From Paracoccus onubensis (GTDB lineage Bacteria; Pseudomonadota; Alphaproteobacteria; Rhodobacterales; Rhodobacteraceae): a DNA stretch of 64,000 nucleotides. The first letter of the stretch is position 1. Every line of letters starts with the position of its first letter. The notes beneath the pieces were generated by a model that was not told the origin of the DNA, searched no databases, and saw only the letters and a program-made list of their open reading frames with translations. Shown piece by piece: positions 52,896 through 60,327 of the stretch. The DNA lies in the NCBI RefSeq assembly GCF_003591515.1, contig NZ_QZCG01000001.1, positions 434,001-498,000 on the forward strand. Direction: 5' to 3'. Both the position numbers and the translations under genes were made by a program.

Positions 52896-55800
52896 ATGTC
52901 GAATGTCGCCGCCTCTGCCCCAGTGGATCCTAAATCGGTCGATCCCGACAACACCAAAGCCTGGCATGATGCTAAAGAGCAGGCAAAGGAAGCCGGCATC
53001 CGCTGGGAGCGCCCGGAAGATGACAAGCGTACGGCGAAGGAAATTCTGGACGACAGCTCGCTGTTGAAAAACCTTGGCAATCAGGCTGGCGTGCGCGAGT
53101 CTCTGGAAAAGCGTGTGGGCGGCAAGATCGGCGAGGACGCCGACGCTACCTACCGCGCCGTGCAGGTGCTGGAACATGTCGAGCGTTTCGATGGTGATGG
53201 AAAGCGTCTGGTCGGTGACGACATTGGCAATGGTGAGATCAACGGATTCTCGAAGGGTGGAGAGGCCTATAACGGCACCGAGGCCGGACGGTTGCAGGAT
53301 TTTGGCAAATACGGTTTCGACAATCTCAAGGGTGAGTTGCAGCATATCGAAAGCGCGTCCGAAGACCCAAAGGCTCGCGAACAAGCCGAGGCTCTGGGCA
53401 TCGAATGGGAACTGCCCGAAGGCGACGACAGTACCGCCAAGGAAATCATCGACAAGAATCCACTGCTGAAGAACCTTGGCAATCAAAGTCACGTCAAGGA
53501 GATGCTAAAAGAACGGGTTGGCGATTTCGAAAATGACCCGAATGCCGCTCACCGTGCTGTGCAGGTGCTGGATCATATCGAGCAATATGATGAGGACGGT
53601 AATCGCATTGCCAGCAAGGATATCGGGAACGGTGAAATCAACGGCTTCCACGACAGCGGTGAAGCAGATCATGGGACCGAGGCCGGGCGCCTGCAAGATT
53701 TCGGAAAATACGGATTCGAAAGCCTGAAGGGCAAGATCCGCGACAGTGATAACGCCGCCGATGACAAGGACGCGCGCGCCAAGGCAGAAGCTTTGGGCAT
53801 CCATTGGGAGCGTCCCGAAACAGACAAGCGCAGCGCCAAGGATATTGTCCAGAACAATCCTCTGTTGAAGAATCTGGGCAACCAGTCCGATGTCAAGGAT
53901 ATGCTGAAGGAACAGATTGGCGATTTCGAAAATGATGCCGACGCCGCGTTCCGGGCCGAACAGGTTCTGAAGCATATCGAGACTTATGACGCCACCGGGA
54001 ATTCAACCGGCGAGAAAAGCGACGGCAAGATCAACGGCTTTGATCCCAAAGGCCGGGCCAAGACCAATACCGAGGCCGCTCGGCTTCAGGATTTTGGTAA
54101 ATATGGATTTGATGCGCTGAAGGGCAAGCTGACGGATGAAATTACCCCAAAGCATGAGGAGGCGGTCGAAAAGGAACGTATCGACGCCGTCAACAAGGCG
54201 CGCGAGGAGGCCGGCCTGCCACCGATGGACAAGCAGGACGTCACACAGCTTCTGACCTCGGATAAGGATGCTGACGGCAATAACCTTACGGTGACCGAAT
54301 CTGCCTGGCAGCAGGTTATGTCCGATTGGAAGACCGGCATCGAGAACGGTTCGATCAAGGCCGATGACGATCGTGCGAAGCTCTACAATGCAATGAAAGC
54401 TGGCGCGTTCGCCGATAACGGTGCGCAGATGTATACGCTGAATATCAGCGAGGGGGTCACGACCCGTGCTGTCACCGGCAGTGACATGGAAGGCGTCATA
54501 GACAGCGAAAAGGTCGATAAACAGATCTCCGAGTTGATGGAGTCCGAGGCCGTAAGCAAGGATATCGGCGAAGCCCGCAAGACCGCGCTTGGTAAGGTGA
54601 AAGACGGCGACAAGGTTGTCGAAGATCTGAAGAAGATGGCGGAAAGCCCGGAATATGCGAAGTATATTCAGGATCTCAGCAAGGATCCCAAGATGAAGCA
54701 GGTGGCCGAGGATGACATCTCCGCGACCTATACATCGCTTCTGGCGGCTGATCCTGAAGCTGCGGCCAAGTTCGCCCAGAACATGCAGATCGACAGCATG
54801 ACAATGGAACTGGATGCCCTGATTGCCGATCCCAGCAAAATCAGCGAGGAAAACTTGAACCTTGCTGGTGCTGATGCGGGCAAGATGATCCTGACATTGC
54901 TCAAGAAGGGTGGGCTTGATCTGGGTCGCCGCGCGGCCGAGGCGCAGAAATTCCTGGAAGGGATGATCGGCGACAAGAAGACCAACAAGGAATTTGCCCA
55001 GGCGATGGCCGAGATCGGGGCTAAATTCTCGCATAGCGGCGAAGTCAGCACCAAAGATGTCGAGAAGATCATCGGCAGCGGTAAATACGAGGGCTTGCAA
55101 AAAGGCGGTGCACGCGCCTTCTTCGAGGAGATGACCAAGGCGGGTGTCATCGGTTCACTGGGCGGTGTGGTCTCGCTGGCCTCGGGCATATATCAGCTGG
55201 CGGGCAAGGGAGGTACGCTGGCCGACACACCCGAGGAACGGCTGGCCATCGCCAAAGATTTCGTTAGCTTCATCGGAGCGGGTAAGCATTTTGCCGATCT
55301 GGGAAATCACATCATCGGCGAACACAATAAGGACGTCATCAAGTTCAATGAGGACATCGACAAAAAATACGTCGCCAGCGATGTTCCGCATGACGGTAAT
55401 GGCCCGGACCCTCGCGAGGACGAATCGCGCGAGCTAAGGACCCAGGCCGAAATCGACGAGATGAAGAAGAAACCGTCCCAATCGCTGCTGGGGCTGGACA
55501 AGACGCTGGATGATTTGTTGCGCGGTCCCTCGGGCACTACGCCTGCCGGGCCGCATAACCAATACGCCGATTTTCACGCAGCCTTCGAGGAAGCATTGGA
55601 CAACTCGTCCAAAAGCGACAAGTACAAGGAACGGCTGGGTGAGTTCGAGTTGGGGGGCAAGGACGGCGAGAAGTTGATCAATTCGGTCGAGGACGGGTTC
55701 CAGACCCGGCCTGGCGTCAAGGGGCCGGACGGCAAGCCGGCGAGCGGACTGCATAAGGGCGCATCCGCCTTCTTGTTGGTGGCCAGCGCCGGTGCCGACA

Positions 55801-56405
55801 CCTTTGCCGGTGCCGCCGACATCGCCATTGGCGCGCTGACGATCAAGAAGGGGCTGGCCAAGGGCGATGATACCACCACCGCCAAGGGTGCGTTGCAGGT
55901 TGCGGCGGGCGGGTTTGGTCTGACGGGAGGCGTCGCTTCCTCTCTGGGGCTGCTGAAAAGCCTGCAATTCGTCAAGGCAGCTGCCGCACCGAGCTTCCTT
56001 GTTTCGGCAGTTCTGTCAATTGCTACAGTCATCCCCGACATCATTAACGACATCAAGAAGACCAACCAGATCGAAAGCTACCGCGGGGATCTGCAGGAAT
56101 TCATGACCCAACTGGACGATCAGGGCCTCTTGACCGAAGACGGGCTGGACAAGTTCCGCTTCCTTGACAGCTACATGGCCAATTATGGTCAGCGTGATGC
56201 GCCGGACGGTATCAGCATCTTCGATTACCGCGACTCGGAAGTAGACCACTTCCTGAACTATTGGAACGGTGAGGATGGTAAGGCGGCCGAGGAACGTGGG
56301 CAATTCTCTTCCGGCTTTGGTTTGGATGAGGACAACCATGAGGATTACGGCGGCGACGGCGACAACTTGAGCACTGATATGGAAGGGCAGGGCGGCCTGT
56401 CCTGA
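52896..56405 (+). CDS. Giant NopX/HrpF-like T3SS translocator with three N-terminal repeats
   Basis: 1169 residues from ATG 52896 (AGGA 8 bases upstream). No Sec signal; the first 15 residues are Ser/Ala-rich as in T3SS substrates. Residues about 25-415 are three copies of a ~133-residue unit with LLKNLGNQ, DVKDMLKEQIGDFENDADAA, QVLxHIE, GNGEINGF and ARLQDFGKYGF, which is the HrpF/NolX repeat. A charged helical middle follows, then hydrophobic segments near 755-775 (VIGSLGGVVSLASGIYQLAG), 950-985, 990-1010 and 1020-1045 that could insert into a host membrane. NopX has about 600 and HrpF about 800 residues, so this is unusually large. Likely forms the translocation pore. Confidence 0.78.
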   Translation: MSNVAASAPVDPKSVDPDNTKAWHDAKEQAKEAGIRWERPEDDKRTAKEILDDSSLLKNLGNQAGVRESLEKRVGGKIGEDADATYRAVQVLEHVERFDGDGKRLVGDDIGNGEINGFSKGGEAYNGTEAGRLQDFGKYGFDNLKGELQHIESASEDPKAREQAEALGIEWELPEGDDSTAKEIIDKNPLLKNLGNQSHVKEMLKERVGDFENDPNAAHRAVQVLDHIEQYDEDGNRIASKDIGNGEINGFHDSGEADHGTEAGRLQDFGKYGFESLKGKIRDSDNAADDKDARAKAEALGIHWERPETDKRSAKDIVQNNPLLKNLGNQSDVKDMLKEQIGDFENDADAAFRAEQVLKHIETYDATGNSTGEKSDGKINGFDPKGRAKTNTEAARLQDFGKYGFDALKGKLTDEITPKHEEAVEKERIDAVNKAREEAGLPPMDKQDVTQLLTSDKDADGNNLTVTESAWQQVMSDWKTGIENGSIKADDDRAKLYNAMKAGAFADNGAQMYTLNISEGVTTRAVTGSDMEGVIDSEKVDKQISELMESEAVSKDIGEARKTALGKVKDGDKVVEDLKKMAESPEYAKYIQDLSKDPKMKQVAEDDISATYTSLLAADPEAAAKFAQNMQIDSMTMELDALIADPSKISEENLNLAGADAGKMILTLLKKGGLDLGRRAAEAQKFLEGMIGDKKTNKEFAQAMAEIGAKFSHSGEVSTKDVEKIIGSGKYEGLQKGGARAFFEEMTKAGVIGSLGGVVSLASGIYQLAGKGGTLADTPEERLAIAKDFVSFIGAGKHFADLGNHIIGEHNKDVIKFNEDIDKKYVASDVPHDGNGPDPREDESRELRTQAEIDEMKKKPSQSLLGLDKTLDDLLRGPSGTTPAGPHNQYADFHAAFEEALDNSSKSDKYKERLGEFELGGKDGEKLINSVEDGFQTRPGVKGPDGKPASGLHKGASAFLLVASAGADTFAGAADIAIGALTIKKGLAKGDDTTTAKGALQVAAGGFGLTGGVASSLGLLKSLQFVKAAAAPSFLVSAVLSIATVIPDIINDIKKTNQIESYRGDLQEFMTQLDDQGLLTEDGLDKFRFLDSYMANYGQRDAPDGISIFDYRDSEVDHFLNYWNGEDGKAAEERGQFSSGFGLDEDNHEDYGGDGDNLSTDMEGQGGLS
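52976..54130 (+). repeat. Three tandem ~400-bp coding repeats in the translocator gene
   Basis: The unit begins with a conserved AxxxGIxWExPExD motif at about 52985, 53385 and 53785, and ends GKYGFxxLKG. The three copies keep protein motifs but differ at many synonymous sites, so they are old duplications rather than recent expansion. HrpF-type proteins usually have two. Confidence 0.8.
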
Positions 56406-56477
56406 GCTTTGGGCTAATCTGGGGACCCTCCGGCTTTCTGAGGGAGGAGTTTGTTAGATTCATTTTATGAGGATGCC

Positions 56478-57227
56478 ATGAACGTCAATTCTGCTCTTTC
56501 CGGGTGGCAGTCTTTTGTTTCCGACCGCCAGTCACGCATGGACGCGACAAATGATGAAGCTTTGAAGAAACATTTCGCCGCCGAGATTGAGCTGGCGCAG
56601 CAGACAATTGAATCGATGGGCAGCGATGCACCCTCCGCTCCGGACATGACGGCCCCAGAGCCTCAGGCGGATCAGTTTCCGGTTAAGACCAACTCTGAAG
56701 CCGAGCCCGGGGATGGTAAAGGGCAAAGCGGAGCAATGCCGGAATTGACCGGGAAGCTTGCGCAGTACCAGGACGAAATTCGTATCGCGTCCGAGGCGAC
56801 TGGCGTTCCGCCGGAGCTATTGGCTGCCGTGATATGGGATGAATCCAAAGGCATTGCTTCCGCTGCTACGACGAATGGTGAGAATGGCCTGACCGATAGC
56901 GGTCTGATGCAGGTGAACCCCGAAACCTTCGCGGCCCTGAAGGCCAAGCATCCCGACCTTCTGCCTGGCGGGCCGGATGATGTGCAAAGCAATATAATGG
57001 CCGGCGCACTTTATCTGGCCGAGCAGAAGGCGACCTTCGGGGATTGGGACTTGGCGCTGCGTGCCTATAACTCGGGACCGGGTTCGGTCGACCCATCGGA
57101 TCCGTCGATCTCGACCACGGGACTGGGAACGAAAAACTATGTCGACAAGGTCAATTTCTTCGAGGATCTGATTGCTCGCGGGCAGGTGCTGCCGGACGGT
57201 TTCCCAGGCGGCAATCAGATGTATTGA
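56478..57227 (+). CDS. Signal-less lytic transglycosylase, probable T3SS-exported (Hpa2/HopAJ-like)
   Basis: 249 residues from ATG 56478 (GAGG 5 bases upstream). N-terminus MNVNSALSGWQSFVSDRQSR has no Sec or Tat signal and fits a type III secretion signal. A linker of Pro/Glu/Asp precedes a goose-lysozyme-like SLT domain (about 100-240): ELLAAVIWDESKGIASAATT with catalytic Glu, DSGLMQVNPETF, NIMAGALYLAEQKATFGDWD, LALRAYNSGPGSV. It cleaves peptidoglycan; T3SS loci of plant pathogens (hpa2, hpaH) carry such enzymes to make room for the apparatus. Last gene of the secretion cluster. Confidence 0.8.
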   Translation: MNVNSALSGWQSFVSDRQSRMDATNDEALKKHFAAEIELAQQTIESMGSDAPSAPDMTAPEPQADQFPVKTNSEAEPGDGKGQSGAMPELTGKLAQYQDEIRIASEATGVPPELLAAVIWDESKGIASAATTNGENGLTDSGLMQVNPETFAALKAKHPDLLPGGPDDVQSNIMAGALYLAEQKATFGDWDLALRAYNSGPGSVDPSDPSISTTGLGTKNYVDKVNFFEDLIARGQVLPDGFPGGNQMY

Positions 57228-57237
57228 ACCGAACCCG

Positions 57238-57294
57238 GCATCAAGGCTGAGCAAGCTCTACGAACGCACCAGCGTCGTCATCACCCCCGACCTC
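57238..57294 (+). pseudogene. IS21-family istB remnant
   Basis: The frame reads SRLSKLYERTSVVITPDL, matching the conserved IstB helper-ATPase stretch (xRLxxLYERTSVIxTTNL). Only about 19 codons remain, running directly into a toxin fragment. It marks a former insertion at the right border of the secretion cluster. Confidence 0.5.
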
Positions 57295-57296
57295 AT

Positions 57297-57505
57297 CGGG
57301 AAATCGTGCAGGCAGCGGAGCGATTGCCCGAGTTCCCGGCCCTGGGGCGTCCGGTCGCCCTCCGGAGACACGGGAACTGAGCATAGCGGGACTGCCCTAT
57401 CTGATCGTCTGCGAGGTCGGTGTTGACATGGTGACGATATTGGCGGTGTTTCATGCCTCCCGAGACCTCTCGCGAGCCCTGCATGACAGGATCCAGGGCA
57501 GCTAG
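57297..57505 (+). pseudogene. RelE/ParE-type toxin remnant, frameshifted
   Basis: REIVQAAERLPEFPALGRPVAL in one frame and, after a 1- or 2-base shift near 57363, TRELSIAGLPYLIVCEVGVD then MVTILAVFHASRDLSRAL. Together these give the C-terminal two thirds of a ParE toxin (LxEFPxxGRxG...TRELxIxGLPYxIVYxxxxDxVxILxVxHxxxD). The N-terminal third is missing, replaced by the istB fragment. No antitoxin remains. Non-functional. Confidence 0.6.
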
Positions 57506-57509
57506 GAGC

Positions 57510-58544
57510 TTATACCAGCCCCTGCCGGGCGGGCTGCCATTTGAAGCGCGCAAGGATGATGCCGTGATCATTGGTGCCGCTGTCCTTGTGGTCATCCCGG
57601 TTCAGATGATCATTGGCGACCTGCAGCCCGTCAAAGCGCCATAGCCGCCGCCGTGAATTGTCGTAGAACTGCTCGCTGACCAGGATATGGTCGAGGCTGC
57701 CATGCTGGTCCTGGTAGATATAGGTGTAGTAGACATCCCGGACCGAGCGGTATTCCTGCAGGGTCTGCGCGGTATAAAGAGCATTGTCGCCACCTCCCGT
57801 CGACAGCGTGGTCAGGAAGCGCGGCTGCTCGGACAGGATGTTCAGCGTATTGGACTCCTTGCCGTCATTCATGTCGCCGATCAGCACGACCGGCGTCTCG
57901 GTGTCCTTGGCAATACCCGTTATCAGCACCCGCAACGCGGTTGCCTCGGCGGTGCGGCGGATCGTCGAGAGCGCATAGCCGATAGCCGTGCGATGCGCTC
58001 CGTGCGTATCGCGGTCATACCATTTCTCGCGATAAATCTCTGCCGGGCGCTTCGATTTGAAATGGCAGACAAAGGCTTCGATGTTCGGCGTGTCCGAAGA
58101 TGGACGAAGCTGCAACCGCAGCACGGGGCGCGAGAAACGCGCGAGGTTCACACTGATTTCCGGTTGCTGCGGATCGTCGCCGGTTGATTTCAGCATCATC
58201 TCGGACGGGAAATCCACGATCCATTCGGGCTCATTCACCAGCAGGTCGCGGCGGATGGCGGCGGCGCAGGTGATGCGATTGTCGGGATGATCGGGCGGCG
58301 CGAGCAGGAGATGGCTTTCGGCCATGCCGGCACGGTTCATCGCCTCCTGCAGCGCTTCGGGCGCCCAAAGCTCCTGGAAGCCGAACAGATCGGCGTCCAT
58401 GCGGGCAAGCATACGCGCGGTGAAATCGATCTTGCGGTCATAGACCTCGTCGGACCAGCCATCCTTGTCGGTATAGACCGGCTTACCGGGGAGCTGCAGG
58501 TTCAGCAGGTTGAACGAACAGAATGAGACATCTTTTGCAGCCAT
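57510..58544 (-). CDS. Endonuclease/exonuclease/phosphatase-fold protein
   Basis: 344 residues from ATG 58544 (GGAGAG 7 bases upstream; further upstream ATGs add an implausible extension). DNase I-like fold: FCSFNLLNLQLPG, the metal-binding Glu in ADLFGFQELWAPEAL, VCHFKSKRPAE, the Asp/Asn pair in PVVLIGDMNDGKESNT, DQHGSLDHILVS and the terminal TNDHGIILARF carrying the catalytic His (family usually SDHxP). No signal peptide, so intracellular. Substrate (nucleic acid, phosphoester or lipid) cannot be read from the sequence. Confidence 0.82.
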   Translation of the reverse strand: MAAKDVSFCSFNLLNLQLPGKPVYTDKDGWSDEVYDRKIDFTARMLARMDADLFGFQELWAPEALQEAMNRAGMAESHLLLAPPDHPDNRITCAAAIRRDLLVNEPEWIVDFPSEMMLKSTGDDPQQPEISVNLARFSRPVLRLQLRPSSDTPNIEAFVCHFKSKRPAEIYREKWYDRDTHGAHRTAIGYALSTIRRTAEATALRVLITGIAKDTETPVVLIGDMNDGKESNTLNILSEQPRFLTTLSTGGGDNALYTAQTLQEYRSVRDVYYTYIYQDQHGSLDHILVSEQFYDNSRRRLWRFDGLQVANDHLNRDDHKDSGTNDHGIILARFKWQPARQGLV

Positions 58545-58816
58545 GATATCGCTCTCCATTACGCCCAGTGATTGTGGGATCATGATGTAACTTTCACATA
58601 ACAAGCGGAGGCCGTAAACGATGCCGGGCGGCAATCCGGCGCGCTTGACGGGAGCGCCATTCATCGGCGGCTGCTTCAGCCGCCGATCCTTGACCTGGCA
58701 CCATACCCGTCATTCAATGTGACATTCTTGCAGAACTGGCAAAGCAGCATAGCCGCGGGCGGATCGTATCCTCTGGCAGCCCGACGTGATCCTCGATCAC
58801 CTGTCCGGAGGTTTTC
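58545..58816. other. Intergenic stretch with no gene seen
   Basis: Divergent upstream region of the nuclease-fold gene. It should contain that gene's promoter and probably that of the small membrane protein remnant. I found no RNA gene or strong hairpin. Confidence 0.5.
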
Positions 58817-59022
58817 ATGACCCTGATTCTGCTTGCCATCTTCCTGCCGGATTCGCAGCGCCGGCGACGATTGCCGGATATGCGCTTGTCCATGGCATTG
58901 CGAAGAATCTCATCGGCGCAGGTCTTGCTGTCATTCTGCTGGGCGGAATTGGCGGCTTGGTCATTGGCATCTCGGCCATCGCCCCTCTGAATGTGCTCGG
59001 CGAGTGGGTCCTTTCGGACTGA
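58817..59022 (+). pseudogene. Small membrane protein with one apparent frameshift
   Basis: A strong GGAGG five bases before ATG 58817 starts MTLILLAIFLP; after about 11 codons the frame with coding character changes by one base to AGFAAPATIAGYALVHGIAK then NLIGAGLAVILLGGIGGLVI and a short tail to the stop at 59022. Joined, this gives a protein of about 68 residues with a glycine-rich membrane hairpin. Either a real frameshift or a sequencing error. The rest up to the tRNA (59023-59313) holds nothing I can support. Confidence 0.45.
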
Positions 59023-59313
59023 GACGGATGCCGCAATTGGCTGCTCACTGAAGAAAACCGGCGGCTTGCGCGGCGGAATTCCGGTTATCCGCATAAAGAT
59101 AGAAAATCATTTCATCATGGGGCGATTGTCAGCCAGTTAGGCCCACTTGGCCCGAACTGGAAATTCGGCCATCGGCAGCAATCTTGTGAAAGTCGCCCGG
59201 TTGTCAGCCTGAGAATGTCATTTTCTGTGTCACGTTGAGTTGGCGTTATCTGCTCGGGCGAAGCGCTGTCAAAAGATCAGTGTGGTCCATCCCAATAAAT
59301 TTTAGTGAGGGCT

Positions 59314-59389
59314 TGGTGGAGCCGAGGGGAATCGAACCCCTGGCCTCATCATTGCGAACGATGCGCTCTACCAACTGAGCTACGGCCCC
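59314..59389 (-). tRNA. tRNA-Ala (anticodon CGC)
   Basis: A complete 76-base cloverleaf with encoded CCA: acceptor GGGGCCG / CGGCTCC (one G-U pair), D arm GCTC..GAGC, anticodon arm CATCG-TTCGCAA-TGATG with anticodon CGC at 59354-59356, variable AGGCC and T arm AGGGG-TTCGATT-CCCCT. Reads GCG alanine codons. Its 3' 25 bases recur with one mismatch at 21557-21581. Confidence 0.96.
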
Positions 59390-59591
59390 ATCGCCGCGAT
59401 ATTTGACGCCGGGATGTCGTGATGTCAAGCAAGGTCGGAGGAATTGCCGGCAGGGTATGGCGTGTGGGCCTTGTGCTGTTTTGCAACTGCCTGTGATCGT
59501 CCGGAACCTTCGTGGCGTCAGGAACGTTCGCCGCTGACATCTGAAACAGACGTGATGTGCAGTCTGCAACGAAGAAGGATATATTGGCGAT

Positions 59592-60188
59592 ATGAACTTA
59601 CGCTCACTCGCACTTGCGCCCGCCCTGATCATCGGCCTTGCCGTTCCGGCACTGGCCGAGAAGATTCCGCTGAACGAGATCTCGAATTATCTCAACAGCC
59701 TGAAAACGCTCACGGGCGCTTTTACGCAGGTCAATAACGACGGATCGATTTCGACCGGAACGGTCTATATCCAGCGGCCGGGCCGTGTCCGGTTCGAATA
59801 TAACAACGATTCCACGCTGGTCCTGGCATCGGCGGGCAATGTTGCGATATTCGATCCCAAATCCAGCGGCGGGCCACAGCAATATCCGCTGTCGCAGACC
59901 CCGCTTTCGATCATCCTCGACGCCAATGTCGATCTTAGCCGGGCAAACATGGTCACCGGCCATAGCGAGGGCAAGAACTCGACCATCGTGACCGCTCAGG
60001 ATCCCGAACATCCGGAATATGGCAATATCCAGATGGTCTTCACCCCGGGGCCGACCGAATTGCGTCAATGGGTCGTCACCGACGACGCAGGCGAGAAAAC
60101 CACCGTGATTCTTGGCGAGATGAGCAAGGGCGGTGCGATCGCGTCCTCCAAATTCTCGATCAGGAACGAGTTGGCACGCCGCAATTAA
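59592..60188 (+). CDS. lolA: Outer-membrane lipoprotein carrier protein LolA
   Basis: 198 residues: signal peptide MNLRSLALAPALIIGLAVPALA, then ISNYLNSLKTLTGAFTQVNN, GTVYIQRPGRVRFEYNNDST and GNVAIFDPKSSGGPQQYPLS, the half-barrel that carries lipoproteins across the periplasm from LolCDE to the outer membrane. The PGRxRFEY block is the family signature. Full length, single gene. It would serve the many lipoproteins of this window (SctJ, CpaD-like, TadD-like, TbpB-like). Confidence 0.9.
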   Translation: MNLRSLALAPALIIGLAVPALAEKIPLNEISNYLNSLKTLTGAFTQVNNDGSISTGTVYIQRPGRVRFEYNNDSTLVLASAGNVAIFDPKSSGGPQQYPLSQTPLSIILDANVDLSRANMVTGHSEGKNSTIVTAQDPEHPEYGNIQMVFTPGPTELRQWVVTDDAGEKTTVILGEMSKGGAIASSKFSIRNELARRN

Positions 60189-60214
60189 TTGTCGCCAATC
60201 ATTGTCCGATCTGC

Positions 60215-60246
60215 ATCAACCGGGCCGAATCATCAGTCCGGTTGAT
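60215..60246. repeat. Perfect 9-bp inverted repeat after lolA
   Basis: ATCAACCGG (60215-60223) pairs with CCGGTTGAT (60238-60246) across a 14-base loop, 27 bases after the lolA stop. It probably acts as the lolA terminator although the U-tract is poor (ATGATTTATC). Confidence 0.5.
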
Positions 60247-60327
60247 ATGATTTATCACGAAAGCGCACTTGAACTCTGGGGCGGTGTAGGTCAACGGTAA
60301 GCCTCGCATTCGCTGCCAGGTTATTCC

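Noticed and set aside
52976..54130. CRISPR or DNA-level repeat array
   Set aside because: The ~400-bp periodicity is coding and in frame, with divergent synonymous positions; there are no spacers.
54003..55100. 365-codon minus-strand frame inside the translocator gene
   Set aside because: Mirror frame of a repetitive, charged coding region; no ribosome site or motif.
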